Assembly (NCBI RefSeq): GCF_028689785.1
Contig: NZ_JAQVCN010000004.1
Location: 62,001 to 126,000 of the forward strand
DNA: 64,000 bases
DNA from: Zoogloea sp.
Lineage (GTDB): Bacteria; Pseudomonadota; Gammaproteobacteria; Burkholderiales; Rhodocyclaceae
Reading direction: 5' to 3'
Shown: piece by piece, positions 11,455 through 20,381 of the stretch
Layout of the letters: each line of letters opens with the position of its first letter
How positions within the stretch are numbered: position 1 is the stretch's first letter
Translations under genes and position numbers: made by a program
The notes under the pieces: generated by a model
The model's input: only the letters and a program-made list of their open reading frames with translations
Database searches by the model: none
Told to the model about the DNA's origin: nothing

Positions 11455-13980
11455 ATGCCCAGCTCGATCCTTGCCCATTACCCCTACCGCCCCGACAGCT
11501 ACGACGAGCTGTTCGGAGAAGACGGCGTACGCCCCCACTGGCAGGAATTCCTCGATCACATCGACGAAGTCAGTGCCGACACCCTGAAGGCCCGCTCTGC
11601 CCAGCTGTCCCGCGGCATCCAGCAGAACGGCGTCACCTACAACGTTTATGCCGACCCCCGCGGCACTGATCGCCCCTGGTCTCTCGACCTCCTGCCCCTG
11701 ATCCTCCCGGCAGACGAATGGCGCGGCATCTCGGCCGCCATCAGCCAGCGCGTCCGCCTGCTCAACGCGCTGCTGGCCGACCTCTACGGCGCACAGACTA
11801 CCCTGGCCGAGGGCCTGCTGCCCCCCGAGCTGGTCCATGGTCACAAAGGCTTCCTGTGGCCATGCAAGGGCATCCAGCCCATCGGCGACACCTACCTGCA
11901 CCTCTACGCCGCCGATCTGGCCCGCTCGCCCGACGGCCAGTGGTGGGTCATCGCCGACCGCACCCAGTCGCCCTCCGGCGCCGGCTACGCCCTGGAGAAC
12001 CGGCTGCTGGTGTCCCGGGCCTTCCCCGACCTGTTCCGTGACCTCCAGGTTCAAACCCTGGCCGGCTTCTTCCGCGGCCTGCAGCGCAGCCTGGGCAGCC
12101 AGGCTCCGTCGGACGGCGAGCCGCCCCTCACCGTGCTGCTCACTCCCGGCCCCTTCAACGAAACCTATTTCGAGCACGTCTACCTGGCCCGCTACCTGGG
12201 CTTCCCCCTGGTCGAGGGGCAAGATCTCACCGTGCGCAACGACACGGTCTATCTCAAGACCGTCTCCGGCCTGAAGCGGGTGCACGCCATCCTGCGCCGT
12301 CTCGACGACGACTTCTGCGACCCGGTGGAGCTGCGTGCCGACTCGGCCCTGGGCATCCCGGGCCTGCTCAGCGCCGTGCGCGCCGGCCGGGTACTGGTAG
12401 CCAATGCCCTGGGGAGCGGGCTGCTCGAATCCGCGGCCCTGCCCGGCTTCCTGCCCGGCATCTCGCGCCACCTGCTGGGCGAGGAGCTGGCCATGCCCTC
12501 CGTCGCCACCTGGTGGTGCGGCGAAGAGCCCGCCCGGGCCGAAGTGATCAAGAACATCAAGGATCTGGTCATCAAGCCCACCTTCCCCGGAGGCAGCAGC
12601 GAAGTCATCTTCGGCGACCAGCTCAACGACGAGCAGCTGGACGCTCTCACCCGCCGCATCGAGGCCGACCCTTCGGCCTTCGTCGCCCAGGAACTGGTCA
12701 AGCTGTCCCGCGCCCCGGCGTGGTCCGGCGGCCAGCGCCGCAAGCTGATGACCCGGGCCATGGGCCTGCGCGTGTATGCGGCGATCACCCCGGAAGGTTA
12801 CAGCGTGCTGCCCGGCGGCCTGGCCCGGGTGGCCGGGGTGGACAACACCCGCATCCTGACCATGCAGAAGGGCGGCAGCAGCAAGGACACCTGGGTGCTC
12901 TCCGACGGCCCGGTATCCACCTTCAGCCTGCTCCAGAACACCATCCGGGTCGATGACCTGATCGACGAGACCGGCACCCTGTCGTCGCGCCTGGCCGAAA
13001 ACCTGTTCTGGTTCGGGCGCTATGGCGAACGCTGCGACGCCGTGGCCCGCCTTGCCCGCCTGTCCCTGTCGCGCCTCTCCGAAGGGCGTCGCACCGAGCG
13101 GGCCGGCGCCCTGTCGATGATGCTGGAGCTGGCAGCCGGGGCCGGCCTGGTGGAGAAGAAAGTGTCCACCCTGCCCCTGGCCAAGGCCGAGCTGGATCTC
13201 TTTCGCGCAGTGCTCGACCGGCGCTCCGACAGCGGCCTGGCGGCCAACCTGCAGCGCCTTACCTGGTGTGCCACCCAGGCCCGGGAGCACCTCTCCCTCG
13301 ACCACTGGCATGCCCTCAAGCGCCTCTCCGCCGAACTCGAAAGTGCCCGCGGGCGGGTCTCCGACGTCTCGGCCCTGCTTGAATTCCTTGACGAGGCCCT
13401 GACCACCTTCGTGTCCCTGTCCGGCTTCGCCATGGACAACATGACCCGCGACATGGGCTGGCGCCTGCACATCGTCGGGCGGCGCATCGAGCGTCTCGAC
13501 AACCTCTCCGGCAGCCTGGCGCGCTTCCTGCGGCGCCACGTGGATATTGCCGGCCCGCTGCAGCGCGAGCTGGCCGTGGAGGCCCTGCTCGAACTGTGCG
13601 ACTCCATCATCACCTACCGCACCCGCTACCGTGCCCAGCCCGAGCTGCTGCCCGCCATCCACATGCTCACCATGGACGGCGCCAACCCCCATGCCCTGGC
13701 CTTCCAGGTGCGCATGCTCACCAACTACCTGCGCAACTTCGAGGTGGATGGGGGCGACCTGGGCACCGATGAACTGGACGCCAGCTTCTCCGCCCTGCAG
13801 GACTTCCCGTGGGCCAACCTGGAGGCCGCCGGCCCCGAGAGTGAGCGGGCCGAGGCCACCCTCGAACTGGCCAAGCGCCTGGATGACCTGGCCCGGGCCG
13901 GACGCACCCTGTCCGACCGCCTGGCCATGCGCTTCTTCAGCCATGTGGGCGGTGCCGGTCAGGCCACCTTCGCAGCCTGA
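11455..13980 (+). CDS. Circularly permuted ATP-grasp ligase fused to alpha-E domain
   Basis: 841 residues. The first ~480 form the circularly permuted type-2 ATP-grasp domain (COG2308-like). Visible blocks are NGVTYNVYADPRGTDRPWSLDLLPLI, the nucleotide-binding DLVIKPTFPGGSSEVIFG and GGLARVAGVDNTRILTMQKGGSSKDTWVLSDGPVSTFSLL. From about residue 505 the all-helical alpha-E domain follows (LSSRLAENLFWFGRYGERCDAVARLARL). In many genomes these are two adjacent genes; here they are one polypeptide. The ATP-grasp part is expected to form an amide bond through an acyl-phosphate. The alpha-E part has no known activity but always travels with this cluster. It lies 119 bp after the DUF2126 gene and 13 bp before the second transglutaminase gene. 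Confidence 0.9.
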   Translation: MPSSILAHYPYRPDSYDELFGEDGVRPHWQEFLDHIDEVSADTLKARSAQLSRGIQQNGVTYNVYADPRGTDRPWSLDLLPLILPADEWRGISAAISQRVRLLNALLADLYGAQTTLAEGLLPPELVHGHKGFLWPCKGIQPIGDTYLHLYAADLARSPDGQWWVIADRTQSPSGAGYALENRLLVSRAFPDLFRDLQVQTLAGFFRGLQRSLGSQAPSDGEPPLTVLLTPGPFNETYFEHVYLARYLGFPLVEGQDLTVRNDTVYLKTVSGLKRVHAILRRLDDDFCDPVELRADSALGIPGLLSAVRAGRVLVANALGSGLLESAALPGFLPGISRHLLGEELAMPSVATWWCGEEPARAEVIKNIKDLVIKPTFPGGSSEVIFGDQLNDEQLDALTRRIEADPSAFVAQELVKLSRAPAWSGGQRRKLMTRAMGLRVYAAITPEGYSVLPGGLARVAGVDNTRILTMQKGGSSKDTWVLSDGPVSTFSLLQNTIRVDDLIDETGTLSSRLAENLFWFGRYGERCDAVARLARLSLSRLSEGRRTERAGALSMMLELAAGAGLVEKKVSTLPLAKAELDLFRAVLDRRSDSGLAANLQRLTWCATQAREHLSLDHWHALKRLSAELESARGRVSDVSALLEFLDEALTTFVSLSGFAMDNMTRDMGWRLHIVGRRIERLDNLSGSLARFLRRHVDIAGPLQRELAVEALLELCDSIITYRTRYRAQPELLPAIHMLTMDGANPHALAFQVRMLTNYLRNFEVDGGDLGTDELDASFSALQDFPWANLEAAGPESERAEATLELAKRLDDLARAGRTLSDRLAMRFFSHVGGAGQATFAA

Positions 13981-13993
13981 GGCCCTTTCCCCA

Positions 13994-14920
13994 ATGACCC
14001 GCCGCGTTCCCTACACCATCATCCACGAAACCGAGTACGCCCCCTGCGGCGTGCCGGTTTCCCTGGCCCAGCACCTGCTGCACCTGATCCCCCGGGAGCT
14101 GCCCTGGCAGACCCGCGAATCCGGGGGCATCACCATCGAACCCGACCTGGCCCGGCTCAGCGAGGGCGAAGACGCCTTCGGCAACCCGGTGGCCTGGCTG
14201 TCCCTCGACACCCCCCACGACGGCCTGCTGGTACGCGCCGAGAGCCACGTCACGGTGATCGGCCGGCCGCTGCCCAAGGCCGAGGATTCACCCGAGTGGG
14301 AGAGCGTGCGCGACAGCCTGCGCTACCGCCCCGAACCCCGCGACGCCGACACCCTCGACGCCCTGCGCTATCTCTACGCCTCGCCCCGGGTACCCCGGGA
14401 TACCCAGCTGGCCGAGTTTGCCCAGGCCGCCTTCAAGCCCGGCCTGCCCCTGCTGGTGGCCACCCGGGCCCTGATGGAGCTGATCTTCAAGACCTTCACC
14501 TTCGACGCCAAGGCCACCGAGGTGAGCACACCGGTGCACGAGGTGCTGAAGAAGAAACGCGGGGTATGCCAGGATTTCGCCCACCTGATGATCGCCGCCC
14601 TGCGCTCGGTGGGCGTGCCGGCGCGCTACATGTCGGGCTACCTGCTCACCGACCCGCCGCCGGGCAAGCCGCGCCTGATCGGCGCCGACGCCTCCCACGC
14701 CTGGGTCGCGGTGTGGTGCCCGGAGAACGGCTGGGTCGAATACGATCCGACCAACGGCATCCAGCCCGACGTGCGTCACGTCACCCTGGGCTGGGGCCGC
14801 GACTTTCAGGATGTATCGCCCCTGCGCGGGGTGATCCTCGGCGGCCTGGCCCAGGTGCCTGAAGTCCGCGTCACGGTGATTCCCGACGGAGAGAAGGCCG
14901 TTCCCCGGCCGGCGGCCTGA
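13994..14920 (+). CDS. Transglutaminase family protein (small cluster member)
   Basis: 308 residues. An N-terminal beta domain (YTIIHETEYAPCGVPVSLAQHLLHLIPRELP) precedes the transglutaminase core with triad C192 (KRGVCQDFAHLMIAAL), H235 (ASHAWVAVW) and D251 (WVEYDPTNG). The family is usually a cysteine peptidase/amidase rather than a true crosslinker in bacteria. The start at 13994 directly follows the ATP-grasp/alpha-E stop and begins the domain; the long upstream reading overlaps that gene in another frame. It is the last gene of the cluster, converging with the beta-helix gene 12 bp away. No signal peptide, so a cytoplasmic role is likely. Confidence 0.9.
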   Translation: MTRRVPYTIIHETEYAPCGVPVSLAQHLLHLIPRELPWQTRESGGITIEPDLARLSEGEDAFGNPVAWLSLDTPHDGLLVRAESHVTVIGRPLPKAEDSPEWESVRDSLRYRPEPRDADTLDALRYLYASPRVPRDTQLAEFAQAAFKPGLPLLVATRALMELIFKTFTFDAKATEVSTPVHEVLKKKRGVCQDFAHLMIAALRSVGVPARYMSGYLLTDPPPGKPRLIGADASHAWVAVWCPENGWVEYDPTNGIQPDVRHVTLGWGRDFQDVSPLRGVILGGLAQVPEVRVTVIPDGEKAVPRPAA

Positions 14921-14932
14921 GCATCGCAGCCG

Positions 14933-16126
14933 TCACGGCGGAGCGACACCGGTCAGCATCGCCTCTGCCCGCTGGAAGGCCCCGGGCACCCAGCGCGCCG
15001 GTTCCACCAGGGGTGTGCGGCCCACCGGAAAGCGAAACTCCGCCGTCGGTCGCAGGGCTGCCTCGTCCGCCTGCTCCAGCCGGCTTACCCGGCCGCGCAA
15101 CAGCGAGCCGGTGGCCAAGGTGAAATCCAGCCGCAGCGGATCCAACGCCCCGGGCGGCAGGGCGTAGTTGCCCTGGTGCCGGCCCGGCAGCCCCAGGGTA
15201 AAGATGCCGAAACCCACCGTAAGGTTGTTGCGCGTCATGATACGGGTATCGTCAGGCAGCCTGTCACCCCACACCCGGGCAAACAGGGCCGGCCGCCAGC
15301 CCTCGCTGATCAGGGTGTTATGGGCCATGAGCAGGCGGTTCTCCGGCCAGCGGCCACCTTCTGCGCCATAAGCCAGCAGGGTGGGGTTGGCGCTGTCGGC
15401 CCCCTGCCCGATCACATTGCCCACCACCACCGCCACGCCTCCCTCGGGAAACTCCAGCTCATAGGACGCCCGCCCGGCCTGCCCATCCACCAGCAGGTTG
15501 TAGCGGATGTCGTTATGGCGGGCGCGACTTTTCAACAGATGGCCCTGATAGCCGCCATGGAAGCGGCTGCCTTCCACCGACAGACGCCCGATACGGCCCA
15601 CATAGAGCAGATGGTGCAGGGACCGGGAGTCCTGGGGCGCATCCCGGAACACGCTGTCCGCCACTGTGAGCTCGGCATCGGCAAAGTTCGCAGTGAGAAT
15701 ACCGTGCTCGTTGTCCTCGAAAAGGCAGTCTCGCACCTCCAGGCGGCCACGCTCGAAGCGGATGCCAGCGCCGTTGTGGTCGGCCGCGCGGGCACCGCGG
15801 AAGGCGATGTTGCTGACCTTGAAATGCCCGTCGGAAAACACCCAGATGGCCTTGCCCTCCGCCACCGCGCCCCCTGCGTCGAGCACCGGGCGCACGCCCG
15901 CACCGCGGATCTCCAGAGATTTCTGTGGCCACACGGTCACGTCGCCGGTATAGGTGCCGGGCTGGATCAGCACGGTGTCGCCATCCCGGGCCAGGCGGGC
16001 GGCGTCGGCAATGCGGCGCACGCTTTCCAGCGGCCCGACGGCAATCACCGCCGCCTGCCCGGACCCGGCCAGCATGGCCAGGCCAACCAGACCGGCGCAG
16101 CCCCAGCGCAGCAGACCCGGCCTCAT
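14933..16126 (-). CDS. Secreted right-handed parallel beta-helix protein
   Basis: 397 residues with an N-terminal signal peptide (MRPGLLRWGCAGLVGLAMLAGSGQA). The following segments are typical of right-handed beta-helix carbohydrate-active proteins: RDGDTVLIQPGTYTGDVTVWP, SLEIRGAGVRPVLDAGG, RFERGRLEVRDCLFEDNEHGILT and several N-x-(I/L) ladder rungs. No catalytic residues can be assigned. The ATG at 16126 overlaps the stop of the upstream O-antigen-ligase-like gene (ATGA), which shows tight coupling. A longer reading would only add an Ala-Pro repeat encoded by the hexamer tract. Likely works outside the inner membrane on the polysaccharide handled by its neighbour (inference). Confidence 0.8.
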   Translation of the reverse strand: MRPGLLRWGCAGLVGLAMLAGSGQAAVIAVGPLESVRRIADAARLARDGDTVLIQPGTYTGDVTVWPQKSLEIRGAGVRPVLDAGGAVAEGKAIWVFSDGHFKVSNIAFRGARAADHNGAGIRFERGRLEVRDCLFEDNEHGILTANFADAELTVADSVFRDAPQDSRSLHHLLYVGRIGRLSVEGSRFHGGYQGHLLKSRARHNDIRYNLLVDGQAGRASYELEFPEGGVAVVVGNVIGQGADSANPTLLAYGAEGGRWPENRLLMAHNTLISEGWRPALFARVWGDRLPDDTRIMTRNNLTVGFGIFTLGLPGRHQGNYALPPGALDPLRLDFTLATGSLLRGRVSRLEQADEAALRPTAEFRFPVGRTPLVEPARWVPGAFQRAEAMLTGVAPP

Positions 16127-18570
16127 CGCTGGGGCTGGGGCTGGGGCTGGGGCAGGCGCAGGCTCAGGCCCAGCCACAGCACGATCACGATCATCAGGGT
16201 GATGCGCGGCATGTCCAGCAGGCTATCCACCAGACCCACCGTGGTCACGCCAGCCAGGGAAGCCAGCAGCACCGGCGCCAAGGGATGCTGCCGGGTGGGC
16301 ATCCGCAGCAGATGCACCGTGGCCACCAGCAAGGCCAGCACCAGGCTCACCAGGCCGAACAGGCCCTGCTCCACATACACATGCACGAAAACGTTCTTGG
16401 CGTGCCAGGGCAAGTGGTCCCGGTCGGAAGTAAAGAACCAGTAATCCACCCCACCCTCAAAATCGCCGTTGCGCAGCAAGGGGCGCAGTTGACCATCGAA
16501 GGCCTGCACATCGTCGATATCCACCTGACCGTGGCCATCCACCTGGATCGCCAGGCTGGCCGGCCGCGGCGGCCAGCCGGCTCGGGTGAAGGCCTCGCCC
16601 CCGTCCCGCTCCTTCAGCTCAAAGTCCTGCCAGCCGGCCCCCCCCTTGAGACTCACGGCACTGCCAGTGCAGTCCTCCGGGTAGAGCAGTTGCTTGCGAC
16701 ACAGGCTCAGGCTCACGGTCATGTCCACGTCGCTGCGGGCTCTCAGCCGGAAATGGAAGGGCGCCGCCAGACTACCCGAGACACGCTGGGTCAGGCGCAG
16801 GACTTCGCCATAGCCCAGGGTGTGGCGCTCGCCACCGATGCGCATGTAACGCTCGCCAACACCGCCCTGCAGGGCCAGGAAGCCGGGCACGCCCGGGTCG
16901 GGCACGTTCCAGAAGTAGCTGTCCGGGTAGCGCCCCAGGCCCAGGCCGAAGAGCACCGCCCCCGGCCCCTGCACCATGCCGGCGCTCTGGGAAAAATGGG
17001 TGGTGCGGTAATGCAGGTCTTCCCCGGTGTTGGCGAGGCGGCTGCCCATGTAGTAGCTGCCCAGGGTGGCGATGGCCATGCCGCCCACCGCCAGCACTCC
17101 CCCCACCACATGCAGGCTGTGCAGTTGCGGCACCCACAAGGGACGCGGGCTGGCCGACTGCACGACCAGCACCACCAGCACCAAGCCAGCGGCCAGCAGA
17201 GCCTCGGGCAGGTGCACACTTTCACCCCAGTGGGCGCACACCAGCACCACATTCACCGCCGTCCACACCAGCAGGGTGGTGACCAGAGCAGGAGCCGGCG
17301 GTACGCGGTGCAGGAAGCCCTTGACCAGCAGCAGCCCGGCCAGCCCGGCGGACAGGGTATAGATCAGATAAGGCCCCTTGGGTATCCACCACGCCGCCAG
17401 CAGGCTCAAGCCCGCCAGCACCAGCCCGGCCAGCACACCGGTGATCAGAGAACCGGCCCGGGCGGCATGCACGCTGCCGCCCCCCATATAGGTCAACATG
17501 ACCAAACCGCCATAGGCCCCCATACCCCGATAACCACCGGCCTGAAAACTCAGCAGGCAGCCGGCCAGGGCACCACCGGCCAGCAGGGCGAGGCCCCCGA
17601 TCCGGCCACGACGCCCCACCCCGCTTGAGTGGCCAGCATCGGGCTGGAGCATCGCCACCAACCCGATCAGCACGGCCGACGCGAACACCGCCGCATAGAC
17701 GATGCGTGAAAAGGTGGTGAACAAGGCATAACTGCCGACGGCGATCACCACCAGCCCGGCCGCCCGGGCCAGGTTGCTGCGAGCCAGGCGCAGGTACAGC
17801 AAGCTGAAAGGAAAGCTCAGGCACAGCCAGGCATCCAGCGCAGCCCCACCCACATGCATCTCCCAGAAGAGGGCCGTGCTGCGGTAGTCGGAGGCGAAAT
17901 TGGCCAAGCCGGGAAAGCTCATGCGCTCCCACAGGGCGGCCACGGCGCAGGTGGCGAAGCCGAAGGTGAAGCCGGTAACGATATGCCCGAGAGCGACCTC
18001 ACCATCCCGCCGGATGGCCAGATGGATGAAGGGAATCAGGGCGAAGGCCAGCACGAAGCCCTTACCGATCCGCAGGGCGTTGAGGGTGGAGCCGTAACCC
18101 ACCAGGGCCGCGGCATCGAATGCCGGCAGGGGGCTAAGGCCCCGGGCCCCGGACACCACCACACTGAGGGCAAGCAGGCCGAAGACACTGAGCGCCCCCA
18201 GGTTGAGCTTGACCGGCGCCCGCCCGGCCAGTGTCACGGGGGACGGGGCCAGGCATTCCCGCAGACCGAGGGCCGCCAGGGTGACGAGCACCAGGGCGTC
18301 GCTCTCATTCACATGAATATGGCCGCTCCAGGGGGCCAGGTCCACCACGGGCCACAGGATGGGCAGAAGCATCAGGCTGCTGGCGGGCCGAGCCAGTATC
18401 AGCGCCCCACAGGCGGTGAGCAACGCTGCGGCGATCCAGCGATCGAGGGGATAGAGCAGGAACCAGCCCGCCAGCCCAGCCAGCGCCAGCAGGGCCACCA
18501 CGCCCCCGTAAAGGCGCGGACCCATGGCCGGAGGCAGCGGACGGGGGGCAGAATGAGCAGCAGAAGCCAC
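16123..18570 (-). CDS. O-antigen-ligase/Wzy_C-like membrane protein with inserted soluble domain
   Basis: 815 residues, long for the family. There are many hydrophobic segments across residues 20-510 and again at the C-terminus. The Wzy_C signature region is visible as HAKNVFVHVYVEQGLFGLVSL near residue 735, just before the last membrane block. Unusually, about 165 residues of soluble sequence (from GGVGERYMRIGGERHTLG to the Wzy_C motif) sit in the large extracytoplasmic loop. They contain beta-rich motifs (FHFRLRARSDVDMTVSLSLCRKQLL, GWQDFELKERDGG) that resemble a carbohydrate-binding jelly-roll. Likely polymerises or ligates an exported glycan. The C-terminus is a Pro-Gln repeat from the hexamer tract. 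Divergent from the prenyltransferase gene. Confidence 0.75.
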   Translation of the reverse strand: MASAAHSAPRPLPPAMGPRLYGGVVALLALAGLAGWFLLYPLDRWIAAALLTACGALILARPASSLMLLPILWPVVDLAPWSGHIHVNESDALVLVTLAALGLRECLAPSPVTLAGRAPVKLNLGALSVFGLLALSVVVSGARGLSPLPAFDAAALVGYGSTLNALRIGKGFVLAFALIPFIHLAIRRDGEVALGHIVTGFTFGFATCAVAALWERMSFPGLANFASDYRSTALFWEMHVGGAALDAWLCLSFPFSLLYLRLARSNLARAAGLVVIAVGSYALFTTFSRIVYAAVFASAVLIGLVAMLQPDAGHSSGVGRRGRIGGLALLAGGALAGCLLSFQAGGYRGMGAYGGLVMLTYMGGGSVHAARAGSLITGVLAGLVLAGLSLLAAWWIPKGPYLIYTLSAGLAGLLLVKGFLHRVPPAPALVTTLLVWTAVNVVLVCAHWGESVHLPEALLAAGLVLVVLVVQSASPRPLWVPQLHSLHVVGGVLAVGGMAIATLGSYYMGSRLANTGEDLHYRTTHFSQSAGMVQGPGAVLFGLGLGRYPDSYFWNVPDPGVPGFLALQGGVGERYMRIGGERHTLGYGEVLRLTQRVSGSLAAPFHFRLRARSDVDMTVSLSLCRKQLLYPEDCTGSAVSLKGGAGWQDFELKERDGGEAFTRAGWPPRPASLAIQVDGHGQVDIDDVQAFDGQLRPLLRNGDFEGGVDYWFFTSDRDHLPWHAKNVFVHVYVEQGLFGLVSLVLALLVATVHLLRMPTRQHPLAPVLLASLAGVTTVGLVDSLLDMPRITLMIVIVLWLGLSLRLPQPQPQPQR
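16129..16152. repeat. CTGGGG hexanucleotide tract, four copies
   Basis: Four perfect tandem CTGGGG units at the very 3' end of the O-antigen-ligase-like gene, encoding a Pro-Gln repeat at its C-terminus. The tract also occupies the position where the ribosome-binding site of the coupled beta-helix gene would be. Unit changes would stay in frame but shift spacing. Confidence 0.85.
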
Positions 18571-18729
18571 AATGGTGAGCGCGGAAGGGGACAGGCGCCG
18601 ATGCTAACCGATTGCGCCGAGCCTTGTCGCGGGCCGCCCGGCGGCTGCCGCAACGACTTTGTGTCACGGCAACTTGACCCCGGGGCCGTCGCGCCGCAGC
18701 ATTGCGTGTCACCGTCGCCCTCCCTGCCG

Positions 18730-19698
18730 ATGCCCCCGTCCCTCCACCCCACCGAACCCGCGCCCGGCCTGCGTGCCAGACCGCTGCTCGCCGTGCTGCT
18801 GGCCACCCGCCCGGCCTTTCTCGGAGTCACCCTGTTCGCCTGCCTGATCGGGCTGGCCACCGCCCACGGCAGTGGCGTTCTGCTCGACATCCCGAAGGCG
18901 GCGCTGACCGTACTCTTCGCCCTGGTCGCCCACGCCGGCATCAACGTACTCAACGACTACTACGACGCCCGCAGCGGCGCCGACGCGGCCAACACCGAGC
19001 GCCTCTTCCCCTTTACCGGGGGCAGCCGCTTCATCCAGAACGGGGTGCTCAGCGAGGCCGAGACCAGCCGCCTCGGCTACGCCCTGCTGGGCCTGGTGGT
19101 ACCGGCCGGCCTGTGGCTCACGCTGCAGTCGGCGCCGGGCCTGCTGCTTATCGGCCTGGCCGGGCTGTTCCTGGGCTGGGCCTACACCGCGCCGCCCCTG
19201 GCGCTGGTGAGCCGCGGCCTGGGCGAGGCCGCCGTGGCGGCGGGCTGGCTGATCGTGGTGGCGGGGGCCGATTTCGTCCAGCGCGGTGCCTTTTCGAGCA
19301 CGCCCCTGGTGGCCGGCCTGTCCTACGCCCTGCTGGTGGCGGCCATCCTGTTCATCAACGAGTTCCCCGACCGGCGCGGCGATGAAGCCGCCGGCAAGCG
19401 TACCCTGGTGGTTCGCCTGGGGCCCGACAACGCCAAGTGGGCGCTCCTCGGCCTGGTGCTGGTAGCCTACGCCTGGTTGGTACTGATGGTCGGACGCGAC
19501 CGCCTGCCCCAGGGGGCCGGCGCTGCAGCCATGACTCTGGTGTTCTCCTTCCGCGCCGCCCGCAGCCTGATGGCCCACGCCCACGAACCCGCCGAACTGG
19601 CCCCGGCCCTCAAGCTCACCATTCTCGCCGCCAACCTGCACGGCCTGCTGCTGGCGGCCACCCTGGCCTTCGGCCGCTGGCCCGGAACCACCCCATGA
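18730..19698 (+). CDS. UbiA/MenA-superfamily prenyltransferase
   Basis: 322 residues with about eight membrane segments. The first Asp-rich prenyl-diphosphate site is VLNDYYDARSGAD and the second is NEFPDRRGDEAAGKRTLVVRLG. The block LFPFTGGSRFIQNGVLS is typical of the MenA-like branch. Such enzymes attach a polyprenyl chain to an aromatic acceptor, usually for quinones; the acceptor here cannot be told from sequence, and no men genes are nearby. The ATG at 18730 is favoured, but a GTG 24 bp upstream is also in frame and neither has a good ribosome-binding site. Its stop overlaps the HAD gene start (ATGA). Confidence 0.85.
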   Translation: MPPSLHPTEPAPGLRARPLLAVLLATRPAFLGVTLFACLIGLATAHGSGVLLDIPKAALTVLFALVAHAGINVLNDYYDARSGADAANTERLFPFTGGSRFIQNGVLSEAETSRLGYALLGLVVPAGLWLTLQSAPGLLLIGLAGLFLGWAYTAPPLALVSRGLGEAAVAAGWLIVVAGADFVQRGAFSSTPLVAGLSYALLVAAILFINEFPDRRGDEAAGKRTLVVRLGPDNAKWALLGLVLVAYAWLVLMVGRDRLPQGAGAAAMTLVFSFRAARSLMAHAHEPAELAPALKLTILAANLHGLLLAATLAFGRWPGTTP

Positions 19699-20381
19699 AG
19701 CTGCATCTGCCCTTTACCGCCCACGACGTACACGCCGTCATCTTCGACATGGACGGCCTGCTGCTGGACAGCGAACGGGTGGCCCTGGCCACCGTCGCCG
19801 ACGCCGCCGCCGAGCTGGGTGTGCCCTGGCGCTACGAGGTGGGCCTGGCCCTGGTCGGCCTCAACTCCAAGGACGGCCCGGCGGTGATCCGCCAGCACCT
19901 GGGCGAGGACTACCCCACCACCGAACTCTACGAGACCTTCGGCCGCCTTTACGAGCTGGCCATCAACGAGGGCCGCATCCCCCTCAAGCCGGGCGTCCAT
20001 GCCCTCTTCGACGTGCTCGATGCCCTGCCCCTGGGTCGCGTCGTCGCCACCTCCACCCGCCGTTCCCGGGCCGAACCCAAGCTCGCCGCGGTGGGCCTGC
20101 TGCCCCGGGTGCATGGCATGGTGTGCGGTGACGAGGTGGCCCGTGGCAAGCCCGCGCCGGACATCTTCCTGGCTGCAGCTGAACGCCTGGGTGTGGCCGT
20201 GGGCAACTGCCTGGTGCTGGAAGACTCCAATGCCGGCGTGCGCGGTGCCCTGGCTGCCGGTGCCCGAGTGGTGATGGTGCCCGACCTTCTGCAACCTGCT
20301 GACGACCTGCGCCAGGCCGGCGTGCCCGTGGCGGCCAGCCTGCAGGACATCGCCGGCTTCCTGGCCACGAGGGTCGCCTGA
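19695..20381 (+). CDS. HAD-superfamily phosphatase (beta-phosphoglucomutase-like)
   Basis: 228 residues. HAD motif I is VIFDMDGLLLDSE with nucleophile D18 and D20. Motif II is the Thr/Ser of VVATSTRRSR. Motif III/IV comprises the Lys of ARGKPAPDIFLAAA and the acidic LEDSNAGVRGALAAG. The helical C1 cap between motifs I and II places it in the beta-phosphoglucomutase / phosphoglycolate phosphatase-like subfamily. The substrate is not predictable. Start and stop overlap both neighbours (ATGA upstream, TGATG downstream), so it is part of a coupled run prenyltransferase-HAD-secreted protein-GST. Confidence 0.85.
   Translation: MKLHLPFTAHDVHAVIFDMDGLLLDSERVALATVADAAAELGVPWRYEVGLALVGLNSKDGPAVIRQHLGEDYPTTELYETFGRLYELAINEGRIPLKPGVHALFDVLDALPLGRVVATSTRRSRAEPKLAAVGLLPRVHGMVCGDEVARGKPAPDIFLAAAERLGVAVGNCLVLEDSNAGVRGALAAGARVVMVPDLLQPADDLRQAGVPVAASLQDIAGFLATRVA

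Noticed and set aside
11047-13944. Minus-strand ORF of 965 codons over the ATP-grasp gene
   Set aside because: Antisense shadow; no domain and no start signal.
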